A stretch of 37,189 nt of DNA from Alistipes sp. (GCA_017654125.1 JAFNYX010000086.1:1-37189); one strand, 5' to 3'. Numbered from the stretch's first letter, positions 19,442-26,128 are shown. Notes: generated from the sequence alone by a model not told the origin. Program-made: numbers and translations.

Positions 19442-19478
19442 AGAACCAGATGCCACACATAAAGCATACGAAATCGAG

Positions 19479-20564
19479 ATGTACACACAACAGCAAATAC
19501 GAGGTTTGGCAGCCATTACCGTAATGGTCATCATTATCGTTGCCCTGCTCTATATCGGCAAACCGCGCCTGCAAGAGTATCTCGCCGAGCGCGACCGAGT
19601 GCAGATGCAACCAACGCATGTTGAGCCGCAGAACGCATGTGACTCGTTGTTTGCATTCGACCCCAACACCGTAACCTACGAGGAGTTGCGAGCAATGGGG
19701 TTTGACAAACGTACGGCAGTCGGCATCATAAAGTATCGCACGATGGGCAAGGTTTTCTCCATAAAGGAGGATTTTGCCTTGTGCTATGGCGTTACGGATT
19801 CGATGTACACCCGTCTCAAACCATATATACGAATCGGCGAAAAGTTTGCGGCTCGACCAAAGCATGATAGTACGGCAATCTTCGCCCGACACACCACCGT
19901 CGAGCGACGTTTCGTGCCACGCCCATTTGAGCGATTTCGCATAGATACGGTCGGTGTGCAGTACCTGCGACGAATCGGTTTTTCGACCAGACAAGCACGC
20001 ACCCTCATCGAGTATCGCAACCGTGCCGCAGAGGGCATCCGAGATATGGCAGAGCTGCGCGACTGCTACACGGTCAGCGAAGAGATGGCCGACTCACTCG
20101 AAGCATACATCATCTTTCCCGAACCAAAGCCATACGGAGGGTTGGTGGAGATAAATTCAGCCGATTCGGCAACCTTGCGTTCGGTGGCAGGCATAGGCGA
20201 AAAGAGTGTCGTTGCGATTATGGAGTATCGTCGTTTACTCGGCGGATTTTACTCAATTGAGCAAATTGCGGAGTTAAAATGCGTTACGAATGAAAATTTT
20301 GCACGAATATCGAAACAAATTTGCTGCGATAGTTGTGTTATTTCAAAAATTGATATTAACTTTGCATCCGCTTTTGAGTTGGAGCGTCATCCGTATATGA
20401 CTCGAAGCGCTATAAAGAGAATTGTTGAATTACGCAAATCGAAAGGAGGCTGGAAGTCGTTCGAAGAGATGAAAGAGGATAAAATATTTGGCGCGGAGCA
20501 GGCAACTGCCATCGCACCCTATCTTCACTTTGGCGACATACCGCAAGGTTTCGAGATGCAGTAA
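19479..20564 (+). CDS. Membrane-anchored protein with four ComEA-like helix-hairpin-helix modules
   Basis: The 361-residue protein has one N-terminal membrane helix (about residues 8-27, GLAAITVMVIIIVALLYIGK) and then four similar modules of about 60-70 residues, each of the form NxxTxxELRxxGF..RTAxxIIxYR..GxFxxxxDL. They start near FDPNTVTYEELRAMGF, FRIDTVGVQYLRRIGF, VEINSADSATLRSVAGIG and IDINFASAFELERHPYM. Such modules occur in ComEA and bind double-stranded DNA, so a DNA- or protein-binding role at the cytoplasmic membrane is possible, but no function is assigned. Its last 200 nt are AT-rich and appear to contain the rpsU promoter. Confidence 0.85.
   Translation: MYTQQQIRGLAAITVMVIIIVALLYIGKPRLQEYLAERDRVQMQPTHVEPQNACDSLFAFDPNTVTYEELRAMGFDKRTAVGIIKYRTMGKVFSIKEDFALCYGVTDSMYTRLKPYIRIGEKFAARPKHDSTAIFARHTTVERRFVPRPFERFRIDTVGVQYLRRIGFSTRQARTLIEYRNRAAEGIRDMAELRDCYTVSEEMADSLEAYIIFPEPKPYGGLVEINSADSATLRSVAGIGEKSVVAIMEYRRLLGGFYSIEQIAELKCVTNENFARISKQICCDSCVISKIDINFASAFELERHPYMTRSAIKRIVELRKSKGGWKSFEEMKEDKIFGAEQATAIAPYLHFGDIPQGFEMQ
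20332..20364 (+). promoter_or_regulatory. Predicted internal promoter for rpsU
   Basis: TAACTTTG at 20357-20364 matches TAnnTTTG, with GTTG at 20332-20335 as a -33 element and a 21-nt spacer. It lies inside the coding region of the helix-hairpin-helix gene, in a stretch that is clearly more AT-rich than the rest of that gene. It would give rpsU a leader of roughly 320 nt. Confidence 0.5.
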
Positions 20565-20587
20565 GATAACACCCCCAAACCCGCCCG

Positions 20588-20644
20588 CGAGGAGTGCGGC
20601 AAGCGTAACGACCGAGTGTTCGAGTTCGCAAGAAAAACTCCTCG
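20588..20644 (+). promoter_or_regulatory. rpsU leader stem with SD-like and anti-SD-like arms
   Basis: CGAGGAGT (20588-20595) is perfectly complementary to ACTCCTCG (20637-20644), enclosing 41 nt. The first arm contains AGGAG and the second CTCCT, the core of the 16S anti-Shine-Dalgarno sequence. The element lies about 50-100 nt upstream of the rpsU start, which itself has no SD-like sequence just before it. Control of bS21 through this element is inference. Confidence 0.35.
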
Positions 20645-20691
20645 ACAAACCAATAAACAGAAAAAACAACAAATTAAAAAAGTAGAATATT

Positions 20692-20886
20692 ATGATTATT
20701 ATGCCAGTTAAGGAGGGCGAAAACATCGAGCGCGCTCTCAAAAAGTTTAAGCGTAAATACGAGCGTACAGGTGTTTTGAAGGAGTTGCGTGCACGCCAGT
20801 ACTTCACAAAACCGTCGATCGCAAAGCGCGAGAAGATGGCACACGCAATCTATGTAGAGAAGATGCACCGCGAGGATGCAGAGTAA
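20692..20886 (+). CDS. rpsU: 30S ribosomal protein bS21
   Basis: The 64-residue basic protein sits near the 3' end of 16S rRNA in the small subunit. The sequence PVKEGENIERALKKFKRKYE matches Bacteroidetes bS21. The start at 20692 (MIIMPVKEG) is preferred over the ATG at 20701 because Bacteroidales homologues begin with a short Met-Ile-Val-Val-like lead before PVKEG. In Bacteroidia, bS21 helps to sequester the anti-SD sequence, which is established for Flavobacterium and relatives. A terminator follows 24 nt after the stop. The preceding 127 nt contain the leader stem described separately. Confidence 0.96.
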   Translation: MIIMPVKEGENIERALKKFKRKYERTGVLKELRARQYFTKPSIAKREKMAHAIYVEKMHREDAE

Positions 20887-20910
20887 ACTCACTCGATAGC
20901 GTATAAAACA

Positions 20911-20944
20911 GAGGTGTCTTCTCATGTGGGAAGACGCCCTTTTT
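20911..20944 (+). terminator. Terminator after rpsU
   Basis: GGTGTCTTC (20913-20921) pairs with GAAGACGCC (20930-20938) with one wobble, across an 8-nt loop, followed by C and TTTTT (20940-20944). The next gene starts only 26 nt later with no visible promoter, so this terminator is probably leaky. Confidence 0.8.
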
Positions 20945-20969
20945 GTATAACCTTAAAACAAGAATAATT

Positions 20970-21362
20970 ATGAGCAACACGAACAATGCAGCGGCAACAG
21001 TATGGGGTTTCGTAGTACTTGCACTCATCGCAATCGCTGTTATTCTCGGCTTGATGTTCGGCCTGCCGATGTATAATGTATGGCAGCAGGAGATGAGCGG
21101 ACGTGCAGAGTTAGCAAAGGCAGAGCAGAATCGCCAAATCAAAATCGAAGAGGCAAAAGCAAACCTCGAAGCAGAGAAGCTAAATGCACAGGCAGAAATC
21201 GAGCGCGCGAAAGGTGCTGCGGAGGCGATTCGCATCGAGAACGGCTCGCTCACCTCGACCTATATTCAGTATCTGTGGGTACGCCAGCAGAACAACATTC
21301 CGGAGAAGGTAATCTACATACCGACCGAGGCAAATCTGCCGATTTTGGAGGCAAAAAAGTAA
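20970..21362 (+). CDS. Small membrane protein resembling the C-terminal part of SPFH/prohibitin-like proteins
   Basis: The start at 20970 gives a 130-residue protein; an in-frame ATG at 20943 overlaps the rpsU terminator and is unlikely. One membrane helix (residues about 11-33, VWGFVVLALIAIAVILGLMF) is followed by an Ala/Glu/Lys-rich coiled coil (AELAKAEQNRQIKIEEAKAN to AQAEIERAKGAAEAIRI) and a short tail ending YIPTEANLPILEAKK. This tail and coiled coil look like the end of SPFH (stomatin/prohibitin) proteins, but the SPFH domain is absent. Function is unknown. The NifX-like gene begins 3 nt after its stop, so they are almost certainly co-transcribed. Confidence 0.75.
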   Translation: MSNTNNAAATVWGFVVLALIAIAVILGLMFGLPMYNVWQQEMSGRAELAKAEQNRQIKIEEAKANLEAEKLNAQAEIERAKGAAEAIRIENGSLTSTYIQYLWVRQQNNIPEKVIYIPTEANLPILEAKK

Positions 21363-21365
21363 TTT

Positions 21366-21797
21366 ATGCGCATGATGAAGATTGCTGTTCCGACCGTGGA
21401 TAACCACGTGGATGACCACTTCGGTCATTGCGACCATTATACTATTTTTACAATCGAGGATTGCTTGATCGTCGAGCGCACTACCCTGCCCTCACCACAA
21501 GGTTGCGGATGCAAATCGGGCGTCGCTACGACATTGGCAGAAATGGGTGTAAAGGTTATGTTAGCCGGCAATATGGGCGATGGTGCGAAACGCAAACTCG
21601 CCGAGAACGGCATTACCGTAATCAGAGGTTGCTCTGGCGATATTGATGCGTTGGTGGAGCGTTACCTCGCAGGTGAAATAGACGATTCGGGCGAAAGTTG
21701 CTCGGCACATGGAGCAGACCACGAATGTGCGCACTCGTCACACTCACACGATGGCGGATTCGGCGGTTCGCAATTTACATACATACCTAAAAAATAA
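21366..21797 (+). CDS. NifX/NifB-like dinitrogenase cofactor-family protein with His/Cys-rich tail
   Basis: The 143-residue protein (or 140 if the ATG at 21375 is used) starts MKIAVPTVDNHVDDHFGHCD, the signature of the dinitrogenase iron-molybdenum cofactor fold (NifX/NafY/NifB C-terminal type). It has CGCKSGVATTLAEMGVKVML and a GNMGDGAKRKL helix. Residues from about 110 form a tail rich in His, Cys, Asp and Gly (SCSAHGADHECAHSSHSHDG), which is probably metal-binding. No nitrogenase genes are nearby, so it is more likely a metal-cluster carrier or chaperone than a nitrogen-fixation protein. It is paired with the SPFH-like gene upstream and ends before a convergent hairpin. Confidence 0.85.
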   Translation: MRMMKIAVPTVDNHVDDHFGHCDHYTIFTIEDCLIVERTTLPSPQGCGCKSGVATTLAEMGVKVMLAGNMGDGAKRKLAENGITVIRGCSGDIDALVERYLAGEIDDSGESCSAHGADHECAHSSHSHDGGFGGSQFTYIPKK

Positions 21798-21822
21798 GCA
21801 ACACTCAAAGTTATTCCAAAAC

Positions 21823-21859
21823 AATAATGGCTGTCGAAGATATTTCGACAGCCATTATT
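21823..21859. terminator. Perfect 16-bp hairpin between convergent operons
   Basis: AATAATGGCTGTCGAA (21823-21838) and its exact reverse complement (21844-21859) enclose a 5-nt loop. The hairpin lies between the NifX-like gene (plus) and the aromatic operon (minus), and probably serves as a bidirectional terminator. The T runs are short on both strands. Confidence 0.8.
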
Positions 21860-21876
21860 CGCTATACGCACAATTG

Positions 21877-22938
21877 CTACTCCTCGCGCATGACACGATT
21901 TTGATGATTGATACTCTCGATATGGATGGCTTCGAGCACAGTTGCAACAAACTCCGCACTCAAACCATGTTTGGTGGCTGTGGCCTGTACACGCGCGACA
22001 ACCTCATTCCAACGGTTCGATTGGAGAATCATCACATTATTCTCGCGTTTGATACGACCGATATTATCAGCCGCTAACATACGACGCGCAAGCAGGTCAA
22101 AAACCTCATTATCCAAACGATCAATCATACCTCGCAATTCGTCAATCGAATTTTGGTAAGCTACCGATTGTGACTCAGTGGCACGCCACTGAATACGGTC
22201 GAGCATTGCCGAGAGGGCATCGGGTGTAATCTGTTGCGAAGCATCGCTCCACGCCGTATCAGGCGAGCAGTGACTCTCCATCATCACACCATTAAAGTCC
22301 AAATCGGCGGCTTGTTGCGCGACATCAAACAGACGCACGCGATTACCGCAAATGTGCGACGGGTCACAGAACATCGGCAACTCCGGCATACGACGTTTGG
22401 CTTCGAGCGGAATGTGCCACATCGGCGAATTGCGATACTCTTTGACTCCGTAACCAGAAAAACCACGATGAATCAGACCGATATTCTTAATATCACACTT
22501 TTGCAGACGCTCGACAGCACCAATCCACAATTCGAGGTCAGCGCTCATCGGATTCTTCACCAACACCGGTTTTTCCGTACCGCGCAACGCCTCGGCAACC
22601 TCCTGCGTACTGAACGGATTGGAAGTCGTACGTGCGCCCAGCCACAATATATCAATATCGAACTTCAATGCGCTCTCGACGTGGCGTGCATTTGCCACTT
22701 CGACCGCTATCGGCAACCCGGTCTGCTCTCTTGCCTCAACCAACCAAGGCAACGCCTCGACTCCCATGCCCTCGAACATTCCCGGTTTGGTACGTGGTTT
22801 CCAAACGCCAGCACGTAGCACATCAACCTTTCCCGTTGCAGCCAAGGCGCACATCGTAGAGAGTGTCTGCTCGCGAGTCTCCGCACTACACGGGCCCGCA
22901 ATGATGAGCGGTTTACGCGATTTTATATCCAATGCCAT
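21877..22938 (-). CDS. aroF: Bifunctional DAHP synthase / chorismate mutase
   Basis: The 353-residue cytosolic protein joins the first step of the shikimate pathway (phosphoenolpyruvate plus erythrose 4-phosphate to DAHP) to the chorismate-to-prephenate step. Residues about 1-250 are a type I-beta DAHP synthase: IAGPCSAE (Cys17), LWLGARTTSNPF, CDPSHICGNR (His195), MMESHCSPDTAWSD (Glu221). These supply the metal ligands. Residues about 262-345 form an AroQ-type mutase helix bundle (SIDELRGMIDRLDNEVFDLL). It is the last gene of the pheA operon, 6 nt after tyrA. The symbol is used loosely; such fusions carry several names. The mutase domain may also confer prephenate inhibition, as in related fusions. 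Confidence 0.95.
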   Translation of the reverse strand: MALDIKSRKPLIIAGPCSAETREQTLSTMCALAATGKVDVLRAGVWKPRTKPGMFEGMGVEALPWLVEAREQTGLPIAVEVANARHVESALKFDIDILWLGARTTSNPFSTQEVAEALRGTEKPVLVKNPMSADLELWIGAVERLQKCDIKNIGLIHRGFSGYGVKEYRNSPMWHIPLEAKRRMPELPMFCDPSHICGNRVRLFDVAQQAADLDFNGVMMESHCSPDTAWSDASQQITPDALSAMLDRIQWRATESQSVAYQNSIDELRGMIDRLDNEVFDLLARRMLAADNIGRIKRENNVMILQSNRWNEVVARVQATATKHGLSAEFVATVLEAIHIESINHQNRVMREE

Positions 22939-22944
22939 AATCTT

Positions 22945-23799
22945 CTAATGTTTATTACCCTGTAAAACCTTTCTGATATCGTTTGCACGCGTAATGATGC
23001 GGCGCAATTCATCGCGATCGTCCCTCTCCAACGCTTTGCGGAAGAGTTGCAACTGATGGATATATTCGCGCAACACATCAAGCACGTTATACTTATTCTG
23101 CATAAAAATCGGAATCCACGTATCGGCCGCACTCTTCGCCAAACGCACCGTACTATCAAAACCGCCACCCGCAAGATTGAAGATTGTATCCACCTCGCGC
23201 TCCTTCTCCAACACGGTGGTCGAAAGCACAAACGACGTGATGTGCGAAATGTGGCTGACGTATGCCGCATGGGTATCATGCTCCTCTGCGGACATCTCCA
23301 TCACAAACATTCCGAGACGTTGATATATTTCCGTTACGCTCTGCACAACCTCCCTATCGGTACGCTCCGTTTCACACAGCACAACATTACGCCCTGCAAA
23401 CGAATCGGCCGTCGCCGCCTCCGGGCCGCTATACTCCGTACCCCACATAGGGTGCGTGGCAATAAAACGACCACGAGCCGGATGCTGGCTGATCACCTCG
23501 CACAACTCCTCTTTCGTCGAACCAACGTCCATCACCCACTGCGTAGGCGAGATGCGGTTGAGCAACTTTATAGCCATCTGAGGAACAGCATCGACCGGAA
23601 TGGCAAGCACAACACAATCGCTATCGATGGTCGCCTCCGAAAAGGGTACAATCTCGTCCACAATACCGAGCGCAATAGCCGTTTCGGCATGTTTCGGATT
23701 ACTATCCACACCGCGCACATACTCAACCATACCGCAACGACGCATAGCAAGCGCCATCGAACCGCCAATCAAGCCCAAACCTATAATCGTAACCTTCAT
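22945..23799 (-). CDS. tyrA: Prephenate dehydrogenase
   Basis: The frame is open upstream to 23868, but the start chosen is the ATG at 23799-23797, which begins the conserved MKVTIIGLGLIGGS. This gives 284 residues. The N-terminal Rossmann fold has GLGLIGGS (residues 7-14) for the dinucleotide; HPMWGTEYSG resembles the HPMAGTE substrate loop of the family, and HDTHAAYVSHISH holds the catalytic histidine region. It oxidatively decarboxylates prephenate to 4-hydroxyphenylpyruvate on the tyrosine branch. It lies 14 nt after the aminotransferase and 6 nt before the DAHP synthase fusion. No ACT domain is present. Confidence 0.95.
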   Translation of the reverse strand: MKVTIIGLGLIGGSMALAMRRCGMVEYVRGVDSNPKHAETAIALGIVDEIVPFSEATIDSDCVVLAIPVDAVPQMAIKLLNRISPTQWVMDVGSTKEELCEVISQHPARGRFIATHPMWGTEYSGPEAATADSFAGRNVVLCETERTDREVVQSVTEIYQRLGMFVMEMSAEEHDTHAAYVSHISHITSFVLSTTVLEKEREVDTIFNLAGGGFDSTVRLAKSAADTWIPIFMQNKYNVLDVLREYIHQLQLFRKALERDDRDELRRIITRANDIRKVLQGNKH

Positions 23800-23813
23800 A
23801 TATACTCGTCGTT

Positions 23814-24977
23814 TTATTGCTGTTTTACTATTTCGAGAACCTCCAAAAGCGTCTGCTGTGAGGCACACAGACTCAATCGCATATATCGCTCGCCGGCACT
23901 GCCAAAGATACCGCCCGGCGTAAGGAAGATGCCCTTCTCATAGAGCAAGCGGTCGCAACACTCGTAACAAGTCTCACCTTGTGGCAATTCGCCCCACAGG
24001 AACAAACCCGCCTGATGCGGCGCATAGCGAAGACCTAACGCATCGAAAATCGCCTCACCGATACGTTCACGAGCGCGATACTCGGCATTCTGCGCCTCGT
24101 ACCACTCGTCGCCCAACGATAGAGCCGTCGCTGCGGCAAGTTGCAACGGAAGGAACATTCCCGAATCCATATTGCTTTTGAATCGCATAATTTCGGCAAT
24201 GCGTTCTGCATCAGCTGCGAGCATACCAACACGCCAACCAGCCATATTATGGCTCTTACTGAGCGAATTGAGTTCCATTGCAACCTCACTAGCACCTTCG
24301 ACCTGCAACACACTAACCGGACAAGCGTTACGAATAAAGCCATACGGATTGTCGTTGAGCAGCAGGATGCGGTGCGTACGACAAAAATCGACCACGTGGC
24401 GCAAATCGTCGAGCGAAGCAACTGCTCCGGTCGGCATGTGCGGATAGTTGATAATCATCATCTTTACCCCTTCGATCGGAAGCATATCCAACTGTGGCAA
24501 CCATCCCCCATCGGCACTCAACTCATAGGCAACCGGCTCACCACCAGATAGGCGTACAGCCGAGGTATAGGTCGGATACCCCGGATTGGGAATCAGCACC
24601 TTATCTCCTGCTCGCAAATAGGTCATACATACGTGCATAATACCCTCTTTCGAGCCGATAAGCGGCAGCACCTCACGATTGGCATCCAGCTTAACACCAA
24701 AACGCTCGCCATACCAACGAACAAATGCCTCTCGCAGCGCAGGTGCACCCTTATAGGATTGGTAGCCGTGCGTAGTTGTACGTGCCGACTCCTCGGCAAG
24801 TCGCTGCACAACACTCGGATGCGGCGGCATATCCGGGCTACCGATACCAAGCGAGATGATGCGTCGGCCTTGCGCACGCAACTCGTCTATCTCGCGCAAC
24901 TTACGCGAAAAATAGTACTCACCCACCCCCTCCAAACGCTCCGAAAGCGAGGGCTGAAATTTATGCGGTTCGTTCAT
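23814..24977 (-). CDS. PLP-dependent class I/II aminotransferase, probably aromatic amino acid
   Basis: The 387-residue enzyme has the fold-type I features: IGSKEGIMH, NPGYPTY, NDNPYGFIR (PLP-binding Asp/Tyr region), and the Schiff-base Lys241 in SLSKSHNMAGWRVG. Arg near the C-terminus (RYMRLSL) should bind the substrate carboxylate. In this operon the natural role is the final transamination to phenylalanine and tyrosine (or of prephenate to arogenate); this is inferred from position between pheA (12 nt) and tyrA (14 nt). Sequence alone would also fit an aspartate, alanine or diaminopimelate aminotransferase of the same subfamily. Confidence 0.88.
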   Translation of the reverse strand: MNEPHKFQPSLSERLEGVGEYYFSRKLREIDELRAQGRRIISLGIGSPDMPPHPSVVQRLAEESARTTTHGYQSYKGAPALREAFVRWYGERFGVKLDANREVLPLIGSKEGIMHVCMTYLRAGDKVLIPNPGYPTYTSAVRLSGGEPVAYELSADGGWLPQLDMLPIEGVKMMIINYPHMPTGAVASLDDLRHVVDFCRTHRILLLNDNPYGFIRNACPVSVLQVEGASEVAMELNSLSKSHNMAGWRVGMLAADAERIAEIMRFKSNMDSGMFLPLQLAAATALSLGDEWYEAQNAEYRARERIGEAIFDALGLRYAPHQAGLFLWGELPQGETCYECCDRLLYEKGIFLTPGGIFGSAGERYMRLSLCASQQTLLEVLEIVKQQ

Positions 24978-24989
24978 CGTTCTTTTGCC

Positions 24990-25835
24990 TTAAAAAATGT
25001 TATCCATCGCATCATTATAGATACCGTAAACGTGTACCTCAACACCATTTGCACGCATCTGTTCGACCGCTAATCGAAACTGCTCGACACATTCGAAGCG
25101 CATATCAACGTGGAACATATAGTGCCACGGCTCGGTCGGAATCGGATACGACTGCAATTTTGTCATATTGATACCACACCCCTCAATTGCGCCCAACGTA
25201 CGATATAAAGAGCCACTGCGGTGGTGAATGTTAAAATAGAGCGACGCCTTATTTCCGGTCGTCACCGACATCTCCGGCACATAACTACTGCGGTCGCACG
25301 CCTCCAACACGAGGAAACGAGTATAGTTATTGCGTATGGTATGAATGTCGTGAGCGACGATATCCAAATCGAATAGTTCCGCGGCGAGCGAACTTGCAAT
25401 GGCGGCCGTATGGCGCGAGCCACTCTTTTGCAACTGCGCTGCACTGAGAGCCGTATCGGCACTCTCAACCAAACGCCAACTATGAGTATCCAAAAACTCG
25501 GCACACTGCAACAGAGCCATTTGGTGCGACTCAACCTCACGAATATCCTCCAACGTCACACCGCGATTGACCATCAGATTTTGGCGGATTTGCAAGCATA
25601 TTTCGCCAGAAACGCAGACGTTACCACTTTGCAAAATATTATAATTGGGCAGAATCGAGCCGGCTATCGAATTTTCGATTGCCATCACACCGTAATCCAC
25701 CTCTCCGCACTCGACTACGCGTGCTACGTCACGAAACGTATCACAAGCCCTAACCTCGACATCGGCACCCTCGTATCGACGTGCGGCAATATGGTGAAAA
25801 CTACCCTCGTAACCCTGTATTGCTACTCTCTTCAT
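24990..25835 (-). CDS. pheA: Prephenate dehydratase
   Basis: The 281-residue protein converts prephenate to phenylpyruvate. The periplasmic-binding-like catalytic domain (residues 1-180) has the TRF motif at 172-174 (NNYTRFLVLE) and AIENSIAGSI. An ACT domain follows (about 197-275, LYFNIHHRSGSLYRTLGAIEG). The usual Phe-binding motifs GALV and ESRP appear here as GSLY and QSYP, so feedback control may differ from E. coli PheA. No chorismate mutase is fused to it; that activity sits on the DAHP synthase three genes down. It is the first structural gene after the leader peptide and hairpin at 25878-26010. Confidence 0.96.
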   Translation of the reverse strand: MKRVAIQGYEGSFHHIAARRYEGADVEVRACDTFRDVARVVECGEVDYGVMAIENSIAGSILPNYNILQSGNVCVSGEICLQIRQNLMVNRGVTLEDIREVESHQMALLQCAEFLDTHSWRLVESADTALSAAQLQKSGSRHTAAIASSLAAELFDLDIVAHDIHTIRNNYTRFLVLEACDRSSYVPEMSVTTGNKASLYFNIHHRSGSLYRTLGAIEGCGINMTKLQSYPIPTEPWHYMFHVDMRFECVEQFRLAVEQMRANGVEVHVYGIYNDAMDNIF

Positions 25836-25877
25836 TATTACTACCTCACTATGCGATCTCCCAAGTCATTAAATACA

Positions 25878-25909
25878 GACAGCCGCCTCCAAAAATTGAA
25901 GCGGCTGCC
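25878..25909 (-). terminator. Attenuator hairpin of the pheA operon
   Basis: On the minus strand GGCAGCCGCTTC (25909-25898) pairs with GAGGCGGCTGTC (25889-25878), 12 bp including two G-U pairs, across an 8-nt loop. The bases after the stem are TGTATTTAAT, a weak U-tract, so termination efficiency is uncertain. The CCGCTTC part of the first arm is complementary to GAAGCGG at the end of the leader ORF (25951-25945), giving a competing structure. Confidence 0.65.
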
Positions 25910-25941
25910 GAAAACTCGATTTTTTGATTACTGCAAACGTA

Positions 25942-26010
25942 TTACCGCTTCTCTAAATTTTCGTTAAAGAAGTAAAAATAATAGCAACCAAAAAATCGTC
26001 TCTTGTTCAT
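25942..26010 (-). CDS. Aromatic leader peptide of the pheA operon (putative pheL-like)
   Basis: The ORF has 22 codons and a TAA stop, and is too short for ordinary gene calling. Its product starts MNKRR, then FFGCYYFYFF at residues 6-15, then NENLEKR. Eight of those ten residues are Phe or Tyr, five Phe and three Tyr, which is the expected sign of a ribosome-stalling leader for an operon that makes Phe and Tyr. Its last three sense codons (GAG AAG CGG) contain the antiterminator sequence GAAGCGG. The start ATG lies 32 nt after a TATATTTG promoter element. It is unlike E. coli PheL in sequence but equivalent in layout. Not confirmed by conservation. Confidence 0.8.
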   Translation of the reverse strand: MNKRRFFGCYYFYFFNENLEKR

Positions 26011-26041
26011 CGCTGAATCAATAAAATGGTATATCTGACTA

Positions 26042-26049
26042 CAAATATA
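26042..26049 (-). promoter_or_regulatory. Predicted -7 element of the pheA leader promoter
   Basis: TATATTTG matches TAnnTTTG on the minus strand and would start transcription about 25 nt before the leader ATG. No TTTG is found at the expected -33 distance, so the promoter is weaker than others in this window or needs an activator. Confidence 0.6.
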
Positions 26050-26128
26050 GCAAATCTTTTGTTATAAATGCATCGTAACCTACATTTTTATCGATAATTT
26101 CCCATAAAAGCTCCTTGGACAACCGCTC

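Larger units (their letters stand above)
25836..26128 (-). other. Regulatory gap upstream of pheA
   Basis: Read on the minus strand, this 293-nt gap holds in order: a -7 element, a 22-codon aromatic-rich leader ORF, an antiterminator segment and a terminator-like hairpin, then 42 nt to pheA. No terminator was recognised after the peptidase gene that ends at 26129. Confidence 0.75.

Noticed and set aside
20709-20716. AAGGAGGG inside codons 6-9 of rpsU, resembling a strong Shine-Dalgarno sequence
   Set aside because: It lies downstream of the start and has no ATG at the right distance after it. It encodes the conserved Lys-Glu-Gly of bS21, so codon choice explains it.
20943-20969. Upstream ATG extending the SPFH-like protein by nine residues
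   Set aside because: It begins inside the T-run of the rpsU terminator; the ATG at 20970 gives the expected short cytoplasmic lead before the membrane helix.
26088-26097. Perfect palindrome TTATCGATAA after the peptidase gene
   Set aside because: It is AT-rich, only 10 bp, with no loop or T-run, so it is not a terminator; no second copy was noticed.
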